DNA of 64,000 nucleotides from Azonexus sp. (GCA_017983615.1 JAGOBB010000004.1:115899-179898), one strand, 5' to 3'; shown: positions 38,069 through 47,474, counted from the first letter of the stretch. The notes: generated by a model not told the origin, from the sequence alone. Program-made: numbers and translations.

Positions 38069-38255
38069 CGTTCACCTCGACCAGGTTGTTCCCTGTCAGC
38101 AGGTAATGTGCATGGTTGGCCGCCGCTTCGATCAGGATCAGCCAGTTGCTCGACTTCTGGACGTCGCCGCAATCTTCATCGGCAGAGTCTGCTGCGTGGG
38201 CAATGGCCTGCATGATCAAGGCTGCCTTGTCGCGGGATGCGTTGAATTCAGCCAT
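38058..38255 (-). CDS. Small element protein (65 residues)
   Basis: Starts at 38255 (MAEFNASRDKAALIMQAIAH) with GGAGG seven bases upstream. Mostly helical and acidic in the middle (DSADEDCGDV). No family recognised. It overlaps neighbours on both sides by about 8-11 bp in the element's small-gene operon. Confidence 0.55.
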   Translation of the reverse strand: MAEFNASRDKAALIMQAIAHAADSADEDCGDVQKSSNWLILIEAAANHAHYLLTGNNLVEVNDGA

Positions 38256-38583
38256 GGACGCCTCCCGCTTGCGAACGCTCGGAAATGGCAAATAGCTCAC
38301 CACTGAGCACGTTCGACATTTCTCCAATCGTTACCAACAGCCAGCCCAGGCGGAACATCTGATCGTCTTCCAGCCCTTCGCCATCTTGCTTGGTCATCAA
38401 CTGGCCAATGACACAAACAGCGTCTGCCAAACCATCTGCTGCAGACCTCAGATTGCTGTGATAGCTGGATATTTCTTCCTCGGTCCCTGAGAACGTGCGC
38501 GACAGGTCTTTGGCTCTGCCGGTTTCCTGTACCTTGCGTGCAAGCTCGAAAACCAGGGGCAGCGATGTCTGAAAATCAGCCAT
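38248..38583 (-). CDS. Small element protein (111 residues)
   Basis: Starts at 38583 (MADFQTSLPLVFELARKVQE) with GAGGTG upstream; the longer frame to 38634 is rejected because it overlaps the previous gene without a ribosome binding site. Helical, with no recognised domain. The segments FRLGWLLVTIGEMSNVLSGE and IGQLMTKQDGEG are reminiscent of small helical phage proteins of unknown function. Confidence 0.55.
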   Translation of the reverse strand: MADFQTSLPLVFELARKVQETGRAKDLSRTFSGTEEEISSYHSNLRSAADGLADAVCVIGQLMTKQDGEGLEDDQMFRLGWLLVTIGEMSNVLSGELFAISERSQAGGVHG

Positions 38584-38830
38584 GGCGCACCTCATTTCTT
38601 GGCAAATTCGCGAGCGCAGCCTTACAGGTCTCAAGGATTAGCGCCAAACCATGCGCATCGTCATCCGAAAGAGTGATGCTCTTCTCTGTTGCGTCCAGAA
38701 TCAGAAACGACAGTAGCCCCAGGACAGTCTGGACATGTACCGGATCGCCGTGCTGATCGATCAGCGGGTTGATGCGAGAAAGCTGGGAAGGTTGGCGTTC
38801 GCCCGCGCCCCGGGTTTTGGTATCAGCCAT
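38576..38830 (-). CDS. Small element protein (84 residues)
   Basis: Starts at 38830 (MADTKTRGAGERQPSQLSRI) with a good AGGAGG upstream. It contains VQTVLGLLSFLILDATEKSI and DDDAHGLALILETCKAALAN, two amphipathic helices. No family recognised. It overlaps both neighbours by 8 bp. Confidence 0.55.
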   Translation of the reverse strand: MADTKTRGAGERQPSQLSRINPLIDQHGDPVHVQTVLGLLSFLILDATEKSITLSDDDAHGLALILETCKAALANLPRNEVRHG

Positions 38831-39116
38831 GATGGCCTCCTAGTTGGTTCGTTGAATAGCCACCCTGTTGAGGGGTGGTCAGGTACTTCAACACGGCAAC
38901 TAGACCGCTCGCAGCTTTTACCCGAAGGCTATTGCATGACTGCGCACTACCCGACCATTGAGCAAGCCATGACGGCAAGAAGCCGACACGGACGAAACCT
39001 ATGGACGTAAAAAATCCGCTGAGACTGACGGGAGCGGATACCGCTAGTTGAGGTGTGTTGAGCACCGGGGACCGAGATTGCCACGGTCGACCGGACTGGT
39101 CAAGCGCAGTTTTCAT
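38823..39116 (-). CDS. Ash-like phage protein
   Basis: 97 residues, with start overlapping the AlpA-like stop (ATGA). The central pattern FFTSIGFVRVGFLPSWLAQW followed by SCNSLRVKAASGLVAVLKYL resembles the small Ash family found beside AlpA-type regulators in P4-like prophages and satellites. I recall this pattern from the family but could not search. The role of Ash proteins is poorly known. Confidence 0.55.
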   Translation of the reverse strand: MKTALDQSGRPWQSRSPVLNTPQLAVSAPVSLSGFFTSIGFVRVGFLPSWLAQWSGSAQSCNSLRVKAASGLVAVLKYLTTPQQGGYSTNQLGGHHG

Positions 39117-39343
39117 GCCGCCGCCTGCCCGGGCTTACTCAAGTCAGCCAGCGCCTTTCGCACATCGGCGACACGCCAGCGGGTCTGCTGCGGGGATACC
39201 TTGATGGCCAGGGCGCCATAGCGGCGCCAGACAGTGTTTTCCGAGCATCCGAAGACACCGGAAAACACCTTGACATCGATCAGGGCTGAATCAGGGAGAG
39301 AGTCAAACGCCGCCAATGCGGGCGGGATAATGATGCGGGCCAT
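39113..39343 (-). CDS. AlpA-like/excisionase-type DNA-binding protein
   Basis: 76 residues from the ATG at 39343 (MARIIIPPALAAFDSLPDSA), with AAGGAAA upstream; the longer frame from 39403 lacks a ribosome binding site. The segment FGCSENTVWRRYGALAIKVS is a MerR/AlpA-type helix-turn-helix. Such proteins activate integrase genes or act as excisionases in P4-like elements. It lies upstream of the replication operon. Confidence 0.65.
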   Translation of the reverse strand: MARIIIPPALAAFDSLPDSALIDVKVFSGVFGCSENTVWRRYGALAIKVSPQQTRWRVADVRKALADLSKPGQAAA

Positions 39344-39415
39344 GGCTTTTCCTTGGTAGGAACCCACGACGCCGGGATGGTGTCGCTGGGTGCATGGCGG
39401 CAATGTAGGAGCGCG

Positions 39416-40051
39416 CTAAATTGTTGTCTTGGTAAACAATGCACGTTCAATATTTCCCCTTTCGGCGAGATTTTTGCGCAGCCGCTTAAACGCCTTCGAT
39501 TTGTACATGGCGTTCACCGTCTCAAAGCCTTTGCCGAAGTGCTCTGCTGCGTCGTGCAGCCTTTTCGTTACATCCCCAGGCTTGTATTCGCCGGCTTTAC
39601 GTTCTTCATACTCAATGAAGCCTATGAGCTGCAGCATGAACTCAATCCGTTCATTACCTTTGATCGCCCGCCCTTTTGATTCGTGGGGGAGTTCCTTCAG
39701 TTTGGACAAAACGTAGATCAGCCAGGCCCTCTCAGCAACATTGAGAGCGCCACCATGCAGCAATGTGGTGCACACACGATCTCGCATTTCATCCCGGTGA
39801 CGCCTGTCATTCACGTTGACAGCTTCATGCGCCATGAACTGAAAATACTCAGGCCATCCACCTGGTGGGTTGGGTATTTGCTCTGGCTTTGGAAAACCAG
39901 CAACAAATAGCTGCGCAATTTCCTGAGCTTCAGGCGAAAACGCGGGAACAGCGGCCAGGTCCGGATGCAATCGGTGAAGTTCGGCCGCATACGCAACCGA
40001 CTCGACCATGGCCTTGATATCGCCGTCCATGCCTTTAAGCTTGATCTTCAT
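39416..40051 (-). CDS. Hypothetical element protein next to integrase
   Basis: 211 residues from the ATG at 40051, which shares one base with the integrase stop (TGATG), so the two are probably cotranslated. Charged and helical (FMLQLIGFIEYEERKAGEYK, KSKAFKRLRKNLAERGNIER). No domain recognised. Cargo or regulatory roles cannot be separated from sequence. Confidence 0.6.
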   Translation of the reverse strand: MKIKLKGMDGDIKAMVESVAYAAELHRLHPDLAAVPAFSPEAQEIAQLFVAGFPKPEQIPNPPGGWPEYFQFMAHEAVNVNDRRHRDEMRDRVCTTLLHGGALNVAERAWLIYVLSKLKELPHESKGRAIKGNERIEFMLQLIGFIEYEERKAGEYKPGDVTKRLHDAAEHFGKGFETVNAMYKSKAFKRLRKNLAERGNIERALFTKTTI

Positions 40052-41280
40052 CACGCAACAGCTCCAAGTGGAATGATCTCGGCACCATTCCGCATCTGGT
40101 CGCACTGGCCAGCCCACCAGGCCATAAGCTTGCGCCGCTCCTCAAGGAAGTCGCCCCGGTCATAGGCCAGGCGCACCGCGTCGCCGTGCTTGTGGGCGAG
40201 CTGCACCTCGACGACCTCCGGCCGGAACAGACCGGACCCATGCGCCATCGTGGAAAACGAACTCCGGAAACCGTGCGCCGACTGCTCGCTTTGGGTGTCG
40301 TAGCCCAGGCGGCGCAGCGCCGCGTTGATGGTGTTCTCGCTCATGGGCCGATCACGGCTCTGCAGCCCCGGAAAACAGAACCGCCCTGCCCCGGTCAAGG
40401 GCTTCAATTCCTCCAGGATCAGCGCCGCCTGGTCGGCCAATGGAACGACATGCAACCGTCGCGCCTTCATCTTGCCCAGGGGGATGCGGATCAACTTGGC
40501 ATCAAGATCAACCTCGGACCATTCCAGGTTGCGGACCTCGCCAGGACGCAGGCCGAACAGCGCAGAGAGCCGGAACGCGGAACAGGTAATCAGGCTGCCC
40601 TGGTAGGCCCAGATGTCGCGCAGCAACCTGCCGAACTCTGCAGGATCGGTAATCGCCGCGTAGTGTTTCTTCCGTTGTGGCGGGATGGCGCCGCGCAGGT
40701 CGGCCGATATGTCGCGTTCGCAGCGGCCGGTACTGATGCCATAGCGGAACACCTGCCCGGCAGTCATTCGCAGGCGGTGTGCTGTGTCGAGATAACCCAT
40801 GTCCTTGACTCGCCGAATGATCGCCAGCAGCTCGGGCGCCGTGACCTCGGCAATCGGTCGACTCCCTATCCAGGGAAAGGCATAGACCACGAAGATGCGC
40901 AGATTCTTTTCCTGCGTATGCTTGGTCCAGGTCGGTGAAAATTCTGCATGCCATTCGCGGGCGACAGCTTCAAAGCTATTGGCCGCCCGATGCGCTGCCG
41001 TCAGCTTGCTGACCTTGCGCTGCTCACTGGGATCTATGTCCTGCTTGATCTGCTTGCGGGCCTTGTCGCGGGCCTTGCGTGCTTCTTCAAGAGTGACTTC
41101 AGGGTAAGCGCCCAAGGCCAGGGTCTTGCGCTTTTCAGCAAAGCGGTAATCGAGCCGCCAGTATTTGCCGCCCTTGGTATCGACCAGCAAATACATGCCG
41201 CCGCCGTCGGTCAATTTGTAGGGCTTTTCAGCCGGTTTTGCCTGCTTGATCGATACGGTTGTGAGCTTGTCGGTCGCCAT
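40051..41280 (-). CDS. int: P4-type tyrosine recombinase integrase
   Basis: A site-specific recombinase of 409 residues. The N-terminal DUF4102-type arm-binding domain is clear (KPYKLTDGGGMYLLVDTKGG, RFAEKRKTLALGAYPEVTLE). The catalytic domain carries Arg in LSALFGLRPGEVRNLEW, His-x-x-Arg in SAHGFRSSFSTMAH, a second His in VQLAHKHGDAVRLAYDR and the candidate Tyr in the same segment. It lies adjacent to tRNA-His and attR, as expected for this integrase family, and has probably retained activity. Confidence 0.94.
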   Translation of the reverse strand: MATDKLTTVSIKQAKPAEKPYKLTDGGGMYLLVDTKGGKYWRLDYRFAEKRKTLALGAYPEVTLEEARKARDKARKQIKQDIDPSEQRKVSKLTAAHRAANSFEAVAREWHAEFSPTWTKHTQEKNLRIFVVYAFPWIGSRPIAEVTAPELLAIIRRVKDMGYLDTAHRLRMTAGQVFRYGISTGRCERDISADLRGAIPPQRKKHYAAITDPAEFGRLLRDIWAYQGSLITCSAFRLSALFGLRPGEVRNLEWSEVDLDAKLIRIPLGKMKARRLHVVPLADQAALILEELKPLTGAGRFCFPGLQSRDRPMSENTINAALRRLGYDTQSEQSAHGFRSSFSTMAHGSGLFRPEVVEVQLAHKHGDAVRLAYDRGDFLEERRKLMAWWAGQCDQMRNGAEIIPLGAVA

Positions 41281-41293
41281 TGCGCCTCCCTGA

Positions 41294-41352
41294 TACCGTC
41301 AATTTGACGTGTACCGTCACCCCTTTTGCGACTACCGTCAAGTGTACCGACA
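41294..41352. repeat. Right subterminal repeats (candidate integrase arm sites)
   Basis: Two blocks, TACCGTCAA..GTGTACCGTC (41294-41320) and TACCGTCAAGTGTACCGAC (41332-41352), lie just upstream of the integrase start. They match the left block at 33231-33252 and may bind integrase or regulate its promoter. Confidence 0.5.
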
Positions 41353-41399
41353 GACTTTCGGTATTGGGATGGGGTTTGATGGTGCCGGATGCTACAAAG

Positions 41400-41434
41400 C
41401 AAAAACCCCGAAAGCCTTTGGCTATCGGGGTTTC
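41400..41434 (-). terminator. Element-borne terminator downstream of tRNA-His
   Basis: A 14 bp stem with one mismatch (AAACCCCGATAGCC / GGCTTTCGGGGTTT), AAA loop and a T-run on the minus strand. It replaces the chromosomal terminator now stranded at 33114. Confidence 0.8.
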
Positions 41435-41467
41435 TGGTGCTTCATGGTGCTTGATGAAGCTATGTAC

Positions 41468-41544
41468 TGGGGCGACTGATGGGGCTCGAACCCACGACAA
41501 CCGGAATCACAATCCGGGACTCTACCAACTGAGCTACAGCCGCC
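41468..41544 (-). tRNA. tRNA-His (GTG)
   Basis: 77 nt with encoded CCA. The 8 bp acceptor stem (GGCGGCTG / CAGTCGCC) includes the extra G-1:C73 pair typical of tRNA-His, and the anticodon GTG sits in the loop TTGTGAT. The T-arm carries GGGTTCGAGCCC. The 3' end (from 41491 downward) lies in the attachment core, and the last bases are supplied by the element. Confidence 0.95.
41474..41491 (-). other. Right attachment site (attR core) within tRNA-His
   Basis: 18 bp identical to 33160-33177, covering the T-loop to acceptor 3' strand of tRNA-His. Confidence 0.85.
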
Positions 41545-41708
41545 GTCGAAGAAGGCGCGCATTGTACGAACTTCCATTGCTCCTGTCTACAGCTATTGCG
41601 GCTGAATCGACGCATGCGTTCCCGGGAAGCGAAGCAACCGGCAAGCGCGCGAGGCATGATATTATTGTCAGCTTTATTTTTTCGGCTCCGTAGTCACAAG
41701 GAATACTC

Positions 41709-43013
41709 ATGGAAGCAACTACTGCACAAGCTAGCGAACTCGAACGCCGCCTCGACCTCTCCATCGCCATCGCCGATGTGGAGAAGGAAATGGATCAGCG
41801 CCTCAAGCGCATGGGCAAGAACATCAAGATGCCCGGTTTCCGCCCGGGCAAGGTCCCGTTCTCCATCGTCAAGCAGCAGTATGGCGACCAGGCCCGCCAT
41901 GAAGTGCTGTCGGAACAACTCGACCGCGTCTTCGTTGAAGCCGTCAGCGAACAGAAGCTGCGCGTCGCCGGCAATCCGCGCATCGAGACCAAGGATTCCG
42001 AAAGCAAGTCCCATCTCGAGTTCTACGCCGTCTTCGAGGTTTATCCGGAATTCGCCCCGGGCGACCTGTCGACCTCCGAAGTCGAGCGTCCGGTGCTGGA
42101 AGTCGGCGCTGGCGAAGTCGACAAGACTCTCGACATCCTGCGCAAGCAGCGCGTCACCTACGCCGACACTGACCGTGCCGCCGCCAAGGAAGACCGCGTC
42201 GTCATCGATTTCCTCGGCAAGAAGGACGGCGTGCCGTTCCCGGGTGGCCAGGCCAACGATTACCCGTTCGTTCTCGGCCAGGGCATGATGCTGCCCGATT
42301 TCGAAAATGCCGTTGAAGGCGCCAAGGCTGGCGATGCCAAGACCTTTGACCTGACCTTCCCGGCCGATTACCACGCCGCCGACCTGGCTGGCCAGACCGT
42401 CCAGTTCGACATCACCGTCAAGCAGGTCCAGGCACCGGTCCTGCCGGAACTGGACGCTGAATTCGCCACCAGCATGGGTATCGCCGATGGCGACGTCACC
42501 AAGATGCGCAGCGAGATCGAAGCCAACCTGAAGCGCGAAGTGAAGCGCCGCATCGAAGGCAAGCTGAAGGACCAGGTCATGGAAGTCCTGCTCAAAGCCA
42601 ACCCGATCACCGTCCCGGTCGCTCTCGTCGACATGGAAATCCAGCGCCTGATGCAAACTGCCCGCCACGACATGGAACAGCGCGGCATGAAGATCAAGGA
42701 CATGCCGATCCAGCCCGAGTGGTTTGCCGACCAGGCAAAGCGTCGCGTCACCCTTGGCCTGATCCTTGCTGAGGTTGTGAAAACGGAGAAGCTTCAGGCA
42801 ACCCCGGAACAGGTTCGGACGATGGTCGAGGAAACTGCCCAGAGCTACGAGCATCCGGAAGAAGTCATCCGCTGGTATTACGCCCAGCCGCAACGCCTTC
42901 AGGAAGTTGAAGGCGTGGCGATCGAAAACAACGTGGTCGAGTGGGTCCTGAGCAAAGCCAAGGTCACCGACAAGACTGCAGTTTTTGATGAACTGATGGG
43001 TCAGAAGCAGTAA
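41709..43013 (+). CDS. tig: Trigger factor (ribosome-associated chaperone, PPIase)
   Basis: 434 residues. The N-terminal ribosome-binding signature is present ([13 protein letters not shown]-like: [20 protein letters not shown]), followed by an FKBP-type PPIase domain ([33 protein letters not shown]) and a helical chaperone C-terminus. It is first in the conserved tig-clpP-clpX-lon order. The 164 bp gap upstream (41545-41708) should hold promoters for both tig and the divergent tRNA-His; I see no clear consensus pair there. Confidence 0.96.
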   Translation: MEATTAQASELERRLDLSIAIADVEKEMDQRLKRMGKNIKMPGFRPGKVPFSIVKQQYGDQARHEVLSEQLDRVFVEAVSEQKLRVAGNPRIETKDSESKSHLEFYAVFEVYPEFAPGDLSTSEVERPVLEVGAGEVDKTLDILRKQRVTYADTDRAAAKEDRVVIDFLGKKDGVPFPGGQANDYPFVLGQGMMLPDFENAVEGAKAGDAKTFDLTFPADYHAADLAGQTVQFDITVKQVQAPVLPELDAEFATSMGIADGDVTKMRSEIEANLKREVKRRIEGKLKDQVMEVLLKANPITVPVALVDMEIQRLMQTARHDMEQRGMKIKDMPIQPEWFADQAKRRVTLGLILAEVVKTEKLQATPEQVRTMVEETAQSYEHPEEVIRWYYAQPQRLQEVEGVAIENNVVEWVLSKAKVTDKTAVFDELMGQKQ

Positions 43014-43080
43014 TCTCGACACTGTCGCAAATGCGACAATCGTCTTGAATGTAACCAATAGGCAACACACAAGGGCTGAC

Positions 43081-43710
43081 ATGAATATCGACAACGCAAG
43101 CAACTGGGATCCGCAGGCTCTGGGCCTCGTCCCGATGGTGGTTGAACAGAGCGGACGCGGCGAACGCGCGTACGACATCTATTCGCGCCTGTTGAAGGAG
43201 CGGGTGATCTTTCTTGTCGGCCCGGTGAACGATGCCAGCGCCAACCTGGTCGTTGCCCAGCTGCTGTTCCTCGAAGCGGAAAATCCGGACAAGGACATCT
43301 ACTTCTACATCAACTCGCCGGGCGGCTCGGTGACTGCCGGGATGTCGATCTACGACACCATGCAGTTCATCAAGCCGGACGTGTCGACGCTGTGCATCGG
43401 CCAGGCCGCCTCGATGGGCGCCTTCCTGCTGAACGCTGGCTCCAAGGGCAAGCGTTTCGCCCTGCCCAATTCCCGCGTGATGATCCACCAGCCGCTGGGC
43501 GGCTTCCAGGGCCAGGCCTCGGACATCGCCATCCACGCCAAGGAAATCCTCTCGATCCGCGATCGCCTGAACCGCATCATGGCCGAACACAGTGGCCAGC
43601 CGCTGGAACGCATCGAAAAGGATACTGACCGCGACAACTTCCTTTCTGCCACTGAAGCGGCAGAATACGGTTTGATTGACAAGGTTCTGACTCGCCGCGA
43701 CGCGGCTTGA
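43081..43710 (+). CDS. clpP: ATP-dependent Clp protease proteolytic subunit
   Basis: 209 residues from the ATG at 43081 ([20 protein letters not shown]). Catalytic triad contexts are intact: Ser in [15 protein letters not shown], His in [16 protein letters not shown] and Asp in [19 protein letters not shown] possible short propeptide precedes [20 protein letters not shown]. It forms the barrel protease with ClpX encoded 14 bp downstream. Confidence 0.97.
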   Translation: MNIDNASNWDPQALGLVPMVVEQSGRGERAYDIYSRLLKERVIFLVGPVNDASANLVVAQLLFLEAENPDKDIYFYINSPGGSVTAGMSIYDTMQFIKPDVSTLCIGQAASMGAFLLNAGSKGKRFALPNSRVMIHQPLGGFQGQASDIAIHAKEILSIRDRLNRIMAEHSGQPLERIEKDTDRDNFLSATEAAEYGLIDKVLTRRDAA

Positions 43711-43724
43711 CCCGGGAGATACAG

Positions 43725-44987
43725 ATGTCTAAAGGCGGCCAGGAAAAACTGCTCTACTGCTCCTTCTGCGGCAAGAGCCAGCACGAAGTCAAAAAGCTCA
43801 TCGCCGGCCCGTCGGTGTTCATCTGTGACGAGTGCATCGCACTGTGCAACGACATCATCCGCGACGAACTGCCGGAAGAAGCGGCCAAGGCCGGTCGCTC
43901 CGACCTGCCGACGCCGCGCGAGATCAGCTCCATCCTCGACCAGTACGTGATCGGCCAGGAAGTCGCCAAGCGCATCCTGTCAGTGGCTGTCTACAACCAC
44001 TACAAGCGTTTGCGCCACACGGCCCGCAACGCCGATGACGTCGAACTGGCCAAGAGCAACATCCTGCTCATCGGCCCGACCGGTTCGGGCAAGACCCTGC
44101 TCGCCCAGACTCTGGCCCGCCTGCTTAACGTTCCGTTCGTGATGGCCGATGCCACCACGCTGACCGAAGCCGGCTACGTCGGCGAAGACGTCGAGAACAT
44201 CATCCAGAAGCTGCTGCAGAAGTGCGACTACGACGTCGAAAAAGCGCAGCAGGGCATCGTCTACATCGACGAAATCGACAAGATTTCCCGCAAGTCCGAC
44301 AACCCCTCGATCACCCGCGACGTTTCCGGTGAAGGTGTCCAGCAGGCCCTGCTCAAGCTGGTCGAAGGCACCACTGCCTCGATTCCGCCGCAGGGTGGCC
44401 GCAAGCACCCGAACCAGGACTTCGTCCAGGTCGACACCACCAACATCCTGTTCATTTGTGGCGGCGCCTTCGACGGTCTGGAAAAGGTCATCCGCAACCG
44501 CTCCGAAAAGGGCGGCATCGGCTTTGGCGCCGAGGTCAAGAGCAAGGACGATGGCAAGGCCATCGGCAAGACTCTGCAGGACGTCGAACCGGAAGACCTG
44601 ATCAAGTTCGGCCTGATTCCCGAACTGATCGGTCGCCTGCCGGTCGTCGCAACACTCAAGGAACTCGAGGAATCGGCACTGGTGCAGATCCTGACCGAGC
44701 CAAAGAACGCGCTGCTCAAGCAATACCAGAAGCTTTTCTCGATGGAAGACGTCGAACTGGAAATCCGTCCTGCCGCCCTGTCGGCCATTGCCAAAAAGGC
44801 ACTGGAGCGCAAGACCGGCGCCCGCGGATTGCGCTCGATCATCGAACACGCCCTGCTCGACACGATGTACGAACTCCCGGGGATGGAGAATGTCGAAAAG
44901 GTGGTCATCGACGAAAACATGATTTCCGGCGACACTCCGCCTTTGCTCATTTACGCTGACCAGCCCAAGGTTTCCGGCTCAAACTGA
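43725..44987 (+). CDS. clpX: ATP-dependent Clp protease ATP-binding subunit ClpX
   Basis: An AAA+ unfoldase delivering substrates to ClpP. Start at 43725 ([20 protein letters not shown]), 420 residues. It has an N-terminal four-Cys zinc domain (CSFCGK and CDECIALC), Walker A ([14 protein letters not shown]), Walker B ([11 protein letters not shown]), the IGFG loop for ClpP docking ([10 protein letters not shown]), the sensor-2 Arg in [13 protein letters not shown] and the RKH-type pore segment. Complete. Confidence 0.97.
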   Translation: MSKGGQEKLLYCSFCGKSQHEVKKLIAGPSVFICDECIALCNDIIRDELPEEAAKAGRSDLPTPREISSILDQYVIGQEVAKRILSVAVYNHYKRLRHTARNADDVELAKSNILLIGPTGSGKTLLAQTLARLLNVPFVMADATTLTEAGYVGEDVENIIQKLLQKCDYDVEKAQQGIVYIDEIDKISRKSDNPSITRDVSGEGVQQALLKLVEGTTASIPPQGGRKHPNQDFVQVDTTNILFICGGAFDGLEKVIRNRSEKGGIGFGAEVKSKDDGKAIGKTLQDVEPEDLIKFGLIPELIGRLPVVATLKELEESALVQILTEPKNALLKQYQKLFSMEDVELEIRPAALSAIAKKALERKTGARGLRSIIEHALLDTMYELPGMENVEKVVIDENMISGDTPPLLIYADQPKVSGSN

Positions 44988-45054
44988 GCCGGGGCTTGAA
45001 TTGCGGTTTCCCGTCCCCAATTAGGGGGCACATACCTATTTCAAAGGCATCGTA

Positions 45055-47469
45055 ATGTCGAACCCCAACACACTCCCGGAAACCGTCGAACTGCCGCTGC
45101 TGCCGCTGCGCGATGTCGTGGTCTTTCCGCACATGGTCATCCCGCTGTTCGTCGGCCGCCCGAAGTCGATCAAGGCCCTCGAATTGGCTATGGAAGGCGG
45201 CAAGAACATCCTGCTCGTCGCCCAGAAATCGGCCGCCAAGGACGAACCGGAGCCGGAAGACCTCTACCGTATCGGCTGCATGGCCAACATCCTGCAGATG
45301 CTTAAGCTGCCCGATGGCACCGTCAAGGTGCTCGTCGAAGGCACCCAGCGCGCGCGCGTTGAAGCCATCGAGGTGCAAGCCTCCCTGTTCATGGCTACTG
45401 CAACGCCGTTGCAGCAGCCGGGTGTCGAGGACCACGAAATCGAGGCCATGCGCCGCGCCGTGGTGGCCCAGTTCGACCAGTTCGTCAAACTGAACAAGAA
45501 GATTCCCCCGGAAGTACTCTCGTCGATCGCCGGTATCGAAGATGCCGGCCGTCTGGCTGACACGATCGCTGCCCACCTGCCGCTCAAGCTCGAGCAGAAG
45601 CAGGAAGTCCTGGAGATGGAAAGCATCCGAGAGCGGATCGACCGCCTGCTCTCACAACTCGAAGCTGAAATCGACATCCTGCAGGTCGAAAAACGCATCC
45701 GCGGCCGCGTCAAGCGCCAGATGGAAAAGAGCCAACGCGAGTACTACCTGAACGAGCAAGTCAAGGCCATCCAGAAGGAACTCGGCGAAGGCGAAGAAGG
45801 TGCCGATCTCGAGGAACTGGACAAGAAGATCAAGGCTGCAGGGATGAGCAAGGAAGGCTTGGCCAAGGCCGAGGGCGAGTTGAAGAAGCTGCGCCTGATG
45901 TCGCCGATGTCGGCCGAAGCCACCGTCGTCCGGAATTTCATCGAAACGCTGATTGGCCTGCCGTGGCGCAAGAAGACGCGCATCAGCAGGGATCTGCGCG
46001 AAGCCGAGAAGGTGCTTGATTCCGACCACTACGGCCTCGACAAGGTCAAGGAACGCATCGTCGAGTATCTCGCGGTCCAACAGCGCGTCGACAAGGTCAA
46101 GGCGCCGATCCTCTGCCTGGTCGGCCCTCCGGGTGTCGGCAAGACCTCGCTCGGCCAATCCATCGCCAAGGCGACGAACCGCAAGTTCGTCCGCATGGCC
46201 TTGGGCGGCGTCCGTGACGAGGCTGAAATCCGCGGTCACCGCCGGACCTACATTGGGTCGATGCCGGGCAAAATTCTGCAGAGCCTGACCAAGGTCGGCG
46301 TGCGTAACCCGTTGTTCCTGCTCGACGAAGTAGACAAGCTCGGCCAGGATTTCCGCGGCGACCCCTCTTCTGCGCTGCTCGAAGTGCTCGATCCTGAACA
46401 GAACCACACCTTCCAGGACCACTACGTCGAAGTCGATTTCGACCTTTCCGACGTAATGTTCGTAGCCACTGCCAATACGCTCAACATCCCGGCACCACTG
46501 CTCGACCGGATGGAAGTAATCCGCCTGTCCGGCTACACGGAAGACGAGAAGGTCAATATCGCCATGCGCTATCTGCTACCCAAGCAGATCAAGAACAACG
46601 GCTTGAAGAAGACCGAGATCGCCGTTGCCGACAGTGCAGTACGCGACATCGTCCGCTACTACACCCGGGAAGCCGGCGTGCGTGCGCTGGAACGTGAAAT
46701 TTCCAAGATCTGCCGCAAGGTCGTCAAGACCCTGGTGCTCAAGAAGCGCGATACGAAAGTTGCAGTCAACGCCCGAAACCTCGATAAGTTCCTCGGCGTC
46801 CGCCGCTACAGCTTCGGCATGGCCGAAAAGGAAAACCAGGTCGGTCAGGTTACCGGTCTGGCCTGGACGGAAGTCGGCGGCGAGTTGCTGACCATCGAAT
46901 GCGCCATCATGCCTGGCAAAGGCAACATCATCCGCACCGGCTCGCTGGGCGACGTCATGAAGGAATCGGTCGAAGCTGCCCGCTCTGTCGTGCGTGCCCG
47001 TGCTCGTCGCCTCGGCATCAAGGACGAGGCTTTCGAGAAGATGGACATTCACATCCACGTTCCGGAAGGTGCCACGCCCAAGGACGGCCCTTCCGCCGGC
47101 GGCGCCATGACGACTGCACTAGTTTCGTCCTACACGGGCATTCCGGTGCGTTGCGACGTCTGCATGACCGGTGAGATCACCCTGCGCGGCGAAGTACTAC
47201 CGATTGGCGGCCTCAAGGAGAAACTGCTGGCGGCCGTCCGCGGCGGCCTGAAGATGGCATTGATTCCGGAAGAGAACGTCAAGGATCTCACCGAGATCCC
47301 CGACAACATCAAGAACAAGATCGAAATCGTCCCGGTCAAGTGGATTGACCAGGTGCTGGAACGTGCCTTGGAACGCATGCCTGATGCCCTTCCGGAGCCG
47401 GTCGTTGCGGATTCGGCGGTTCAGCCGACTACTGATGCGACCTCTGCACCAACCGTTCTTACTCATTGA
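45055..47469 (+). CDS. lon: ATP-dependent Lon protease
   Basis: 804 residues: LON N-terminal substrate-binding domain (LPLLPLRDVVVFPHMVIPLF), helical linker, AAA+ module with Walker A (VGPPGVGKTSLGQSIAKAT) and Walker B (NPLFLLDEVDKL), and a Ser-Lys protease domain (KDGPSAGGAMTTALVS, catalytic Ser, with Lys in GGLKEKLLAAVR). It follows clpX by 67 bp and is followed by a terminator and hupB. Confidence 0.97.
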   Translation: MSNPNTLPETVELPLLPLRDVVVFPHMVIPLFVGRPKSIKALELAMEGGKNILLVAQKSAAKDEPEPEDLYRIGCMANILQMLKLPDGTVKVLVEGTQRARVEAIEVQASLFMATATPLQQPGVEDHEIEAMRRAVVAQFDQFVKLNKKIPPEVLSSIAGIEDAGRLADTIAAHLPLKLEQKQEVLEMESIRERIDRLLSQLEAEIDILQVEKRIRGRVKRQMEKSQREYYLNEQVKAIQKELGEGEEGADLEELDKKIKAAGMSKEGLAKAEGELKKLRLMSPMSAEATVVRNFIETLIGLPWRKKTRISRDLREAEKVLDSDHYGLDKVKERIVEYLAVQQRVDKVKAPILCLVGPPGVGKTSLGQSIAKATNRKFVRMALGGVRDEAEIRGHRRTYIGSMPGKILQSLTKVGVRNPLFLLDEVDKLGQDFRGDPSSALLEVLDPEQNHTFQDHYVEVDFDLSDVMFVATANTLNIPAPLLDRMEVIRLSGYTEDEKVNIAMRYLLPKQIKNNGLKKTEIAVADSAVRDIVRYYTREAGVRALEREISKICRKVVKTLVLKKRDTKVAVNARNLDKFLGVRRYSFGMAEKENQVGQVTGLAWTEVGGELLTIECAIMPGKGNIIRTGSLGDVMKESVEAARSVVRARARRLGIKDEAFEKMDIHIHVPEGATPKDGPSAGGAMTTALVSSYTGIPVRCDVCMTGEITLRGEVLPIGGLKEKLLAAVRGGLKMALIPEENVKDLTEIPDNIKNKIEIVPVKWIDQVLERALERMPDALPEPVVADSAVQPTTDATSAPTVLTH

Positions 47470-47474
47470 TTTTC

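Larger units (their letters stand above)
33160..41491. mobile_element. Integrated satellite-like element in tRNA-His (about 8.3 kb)
   Basis: Bounded by 18 bp direct repeats, with the integrase next to the intact tRNA-His. All genes run on the minus strand: integrase, unknown, AlpA-like, Ash-like, four to five small genes, TOPRIM primase, DUF3987 protein, HTH protein, a 60-residue protein, one HK97-type major capsid gene and a 34-residue peptide. No portal, large terminase, tail or lysis genes are present. The content matches P4/PICI-type phage satellites with an unusual single capsid gene. It contains no copy of the uptake-signal-like repeat. Confidence 0.85.

Noticed and set aside
39070-39095. 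Possible copy of the uptake-like repeat inside the element (ATTGCCACGGTC)
   Set aside because: Two mismatches to the 12-base consensus and no downstream A/T tracts; consistent with chance, so the element is counted as lacking the motif.
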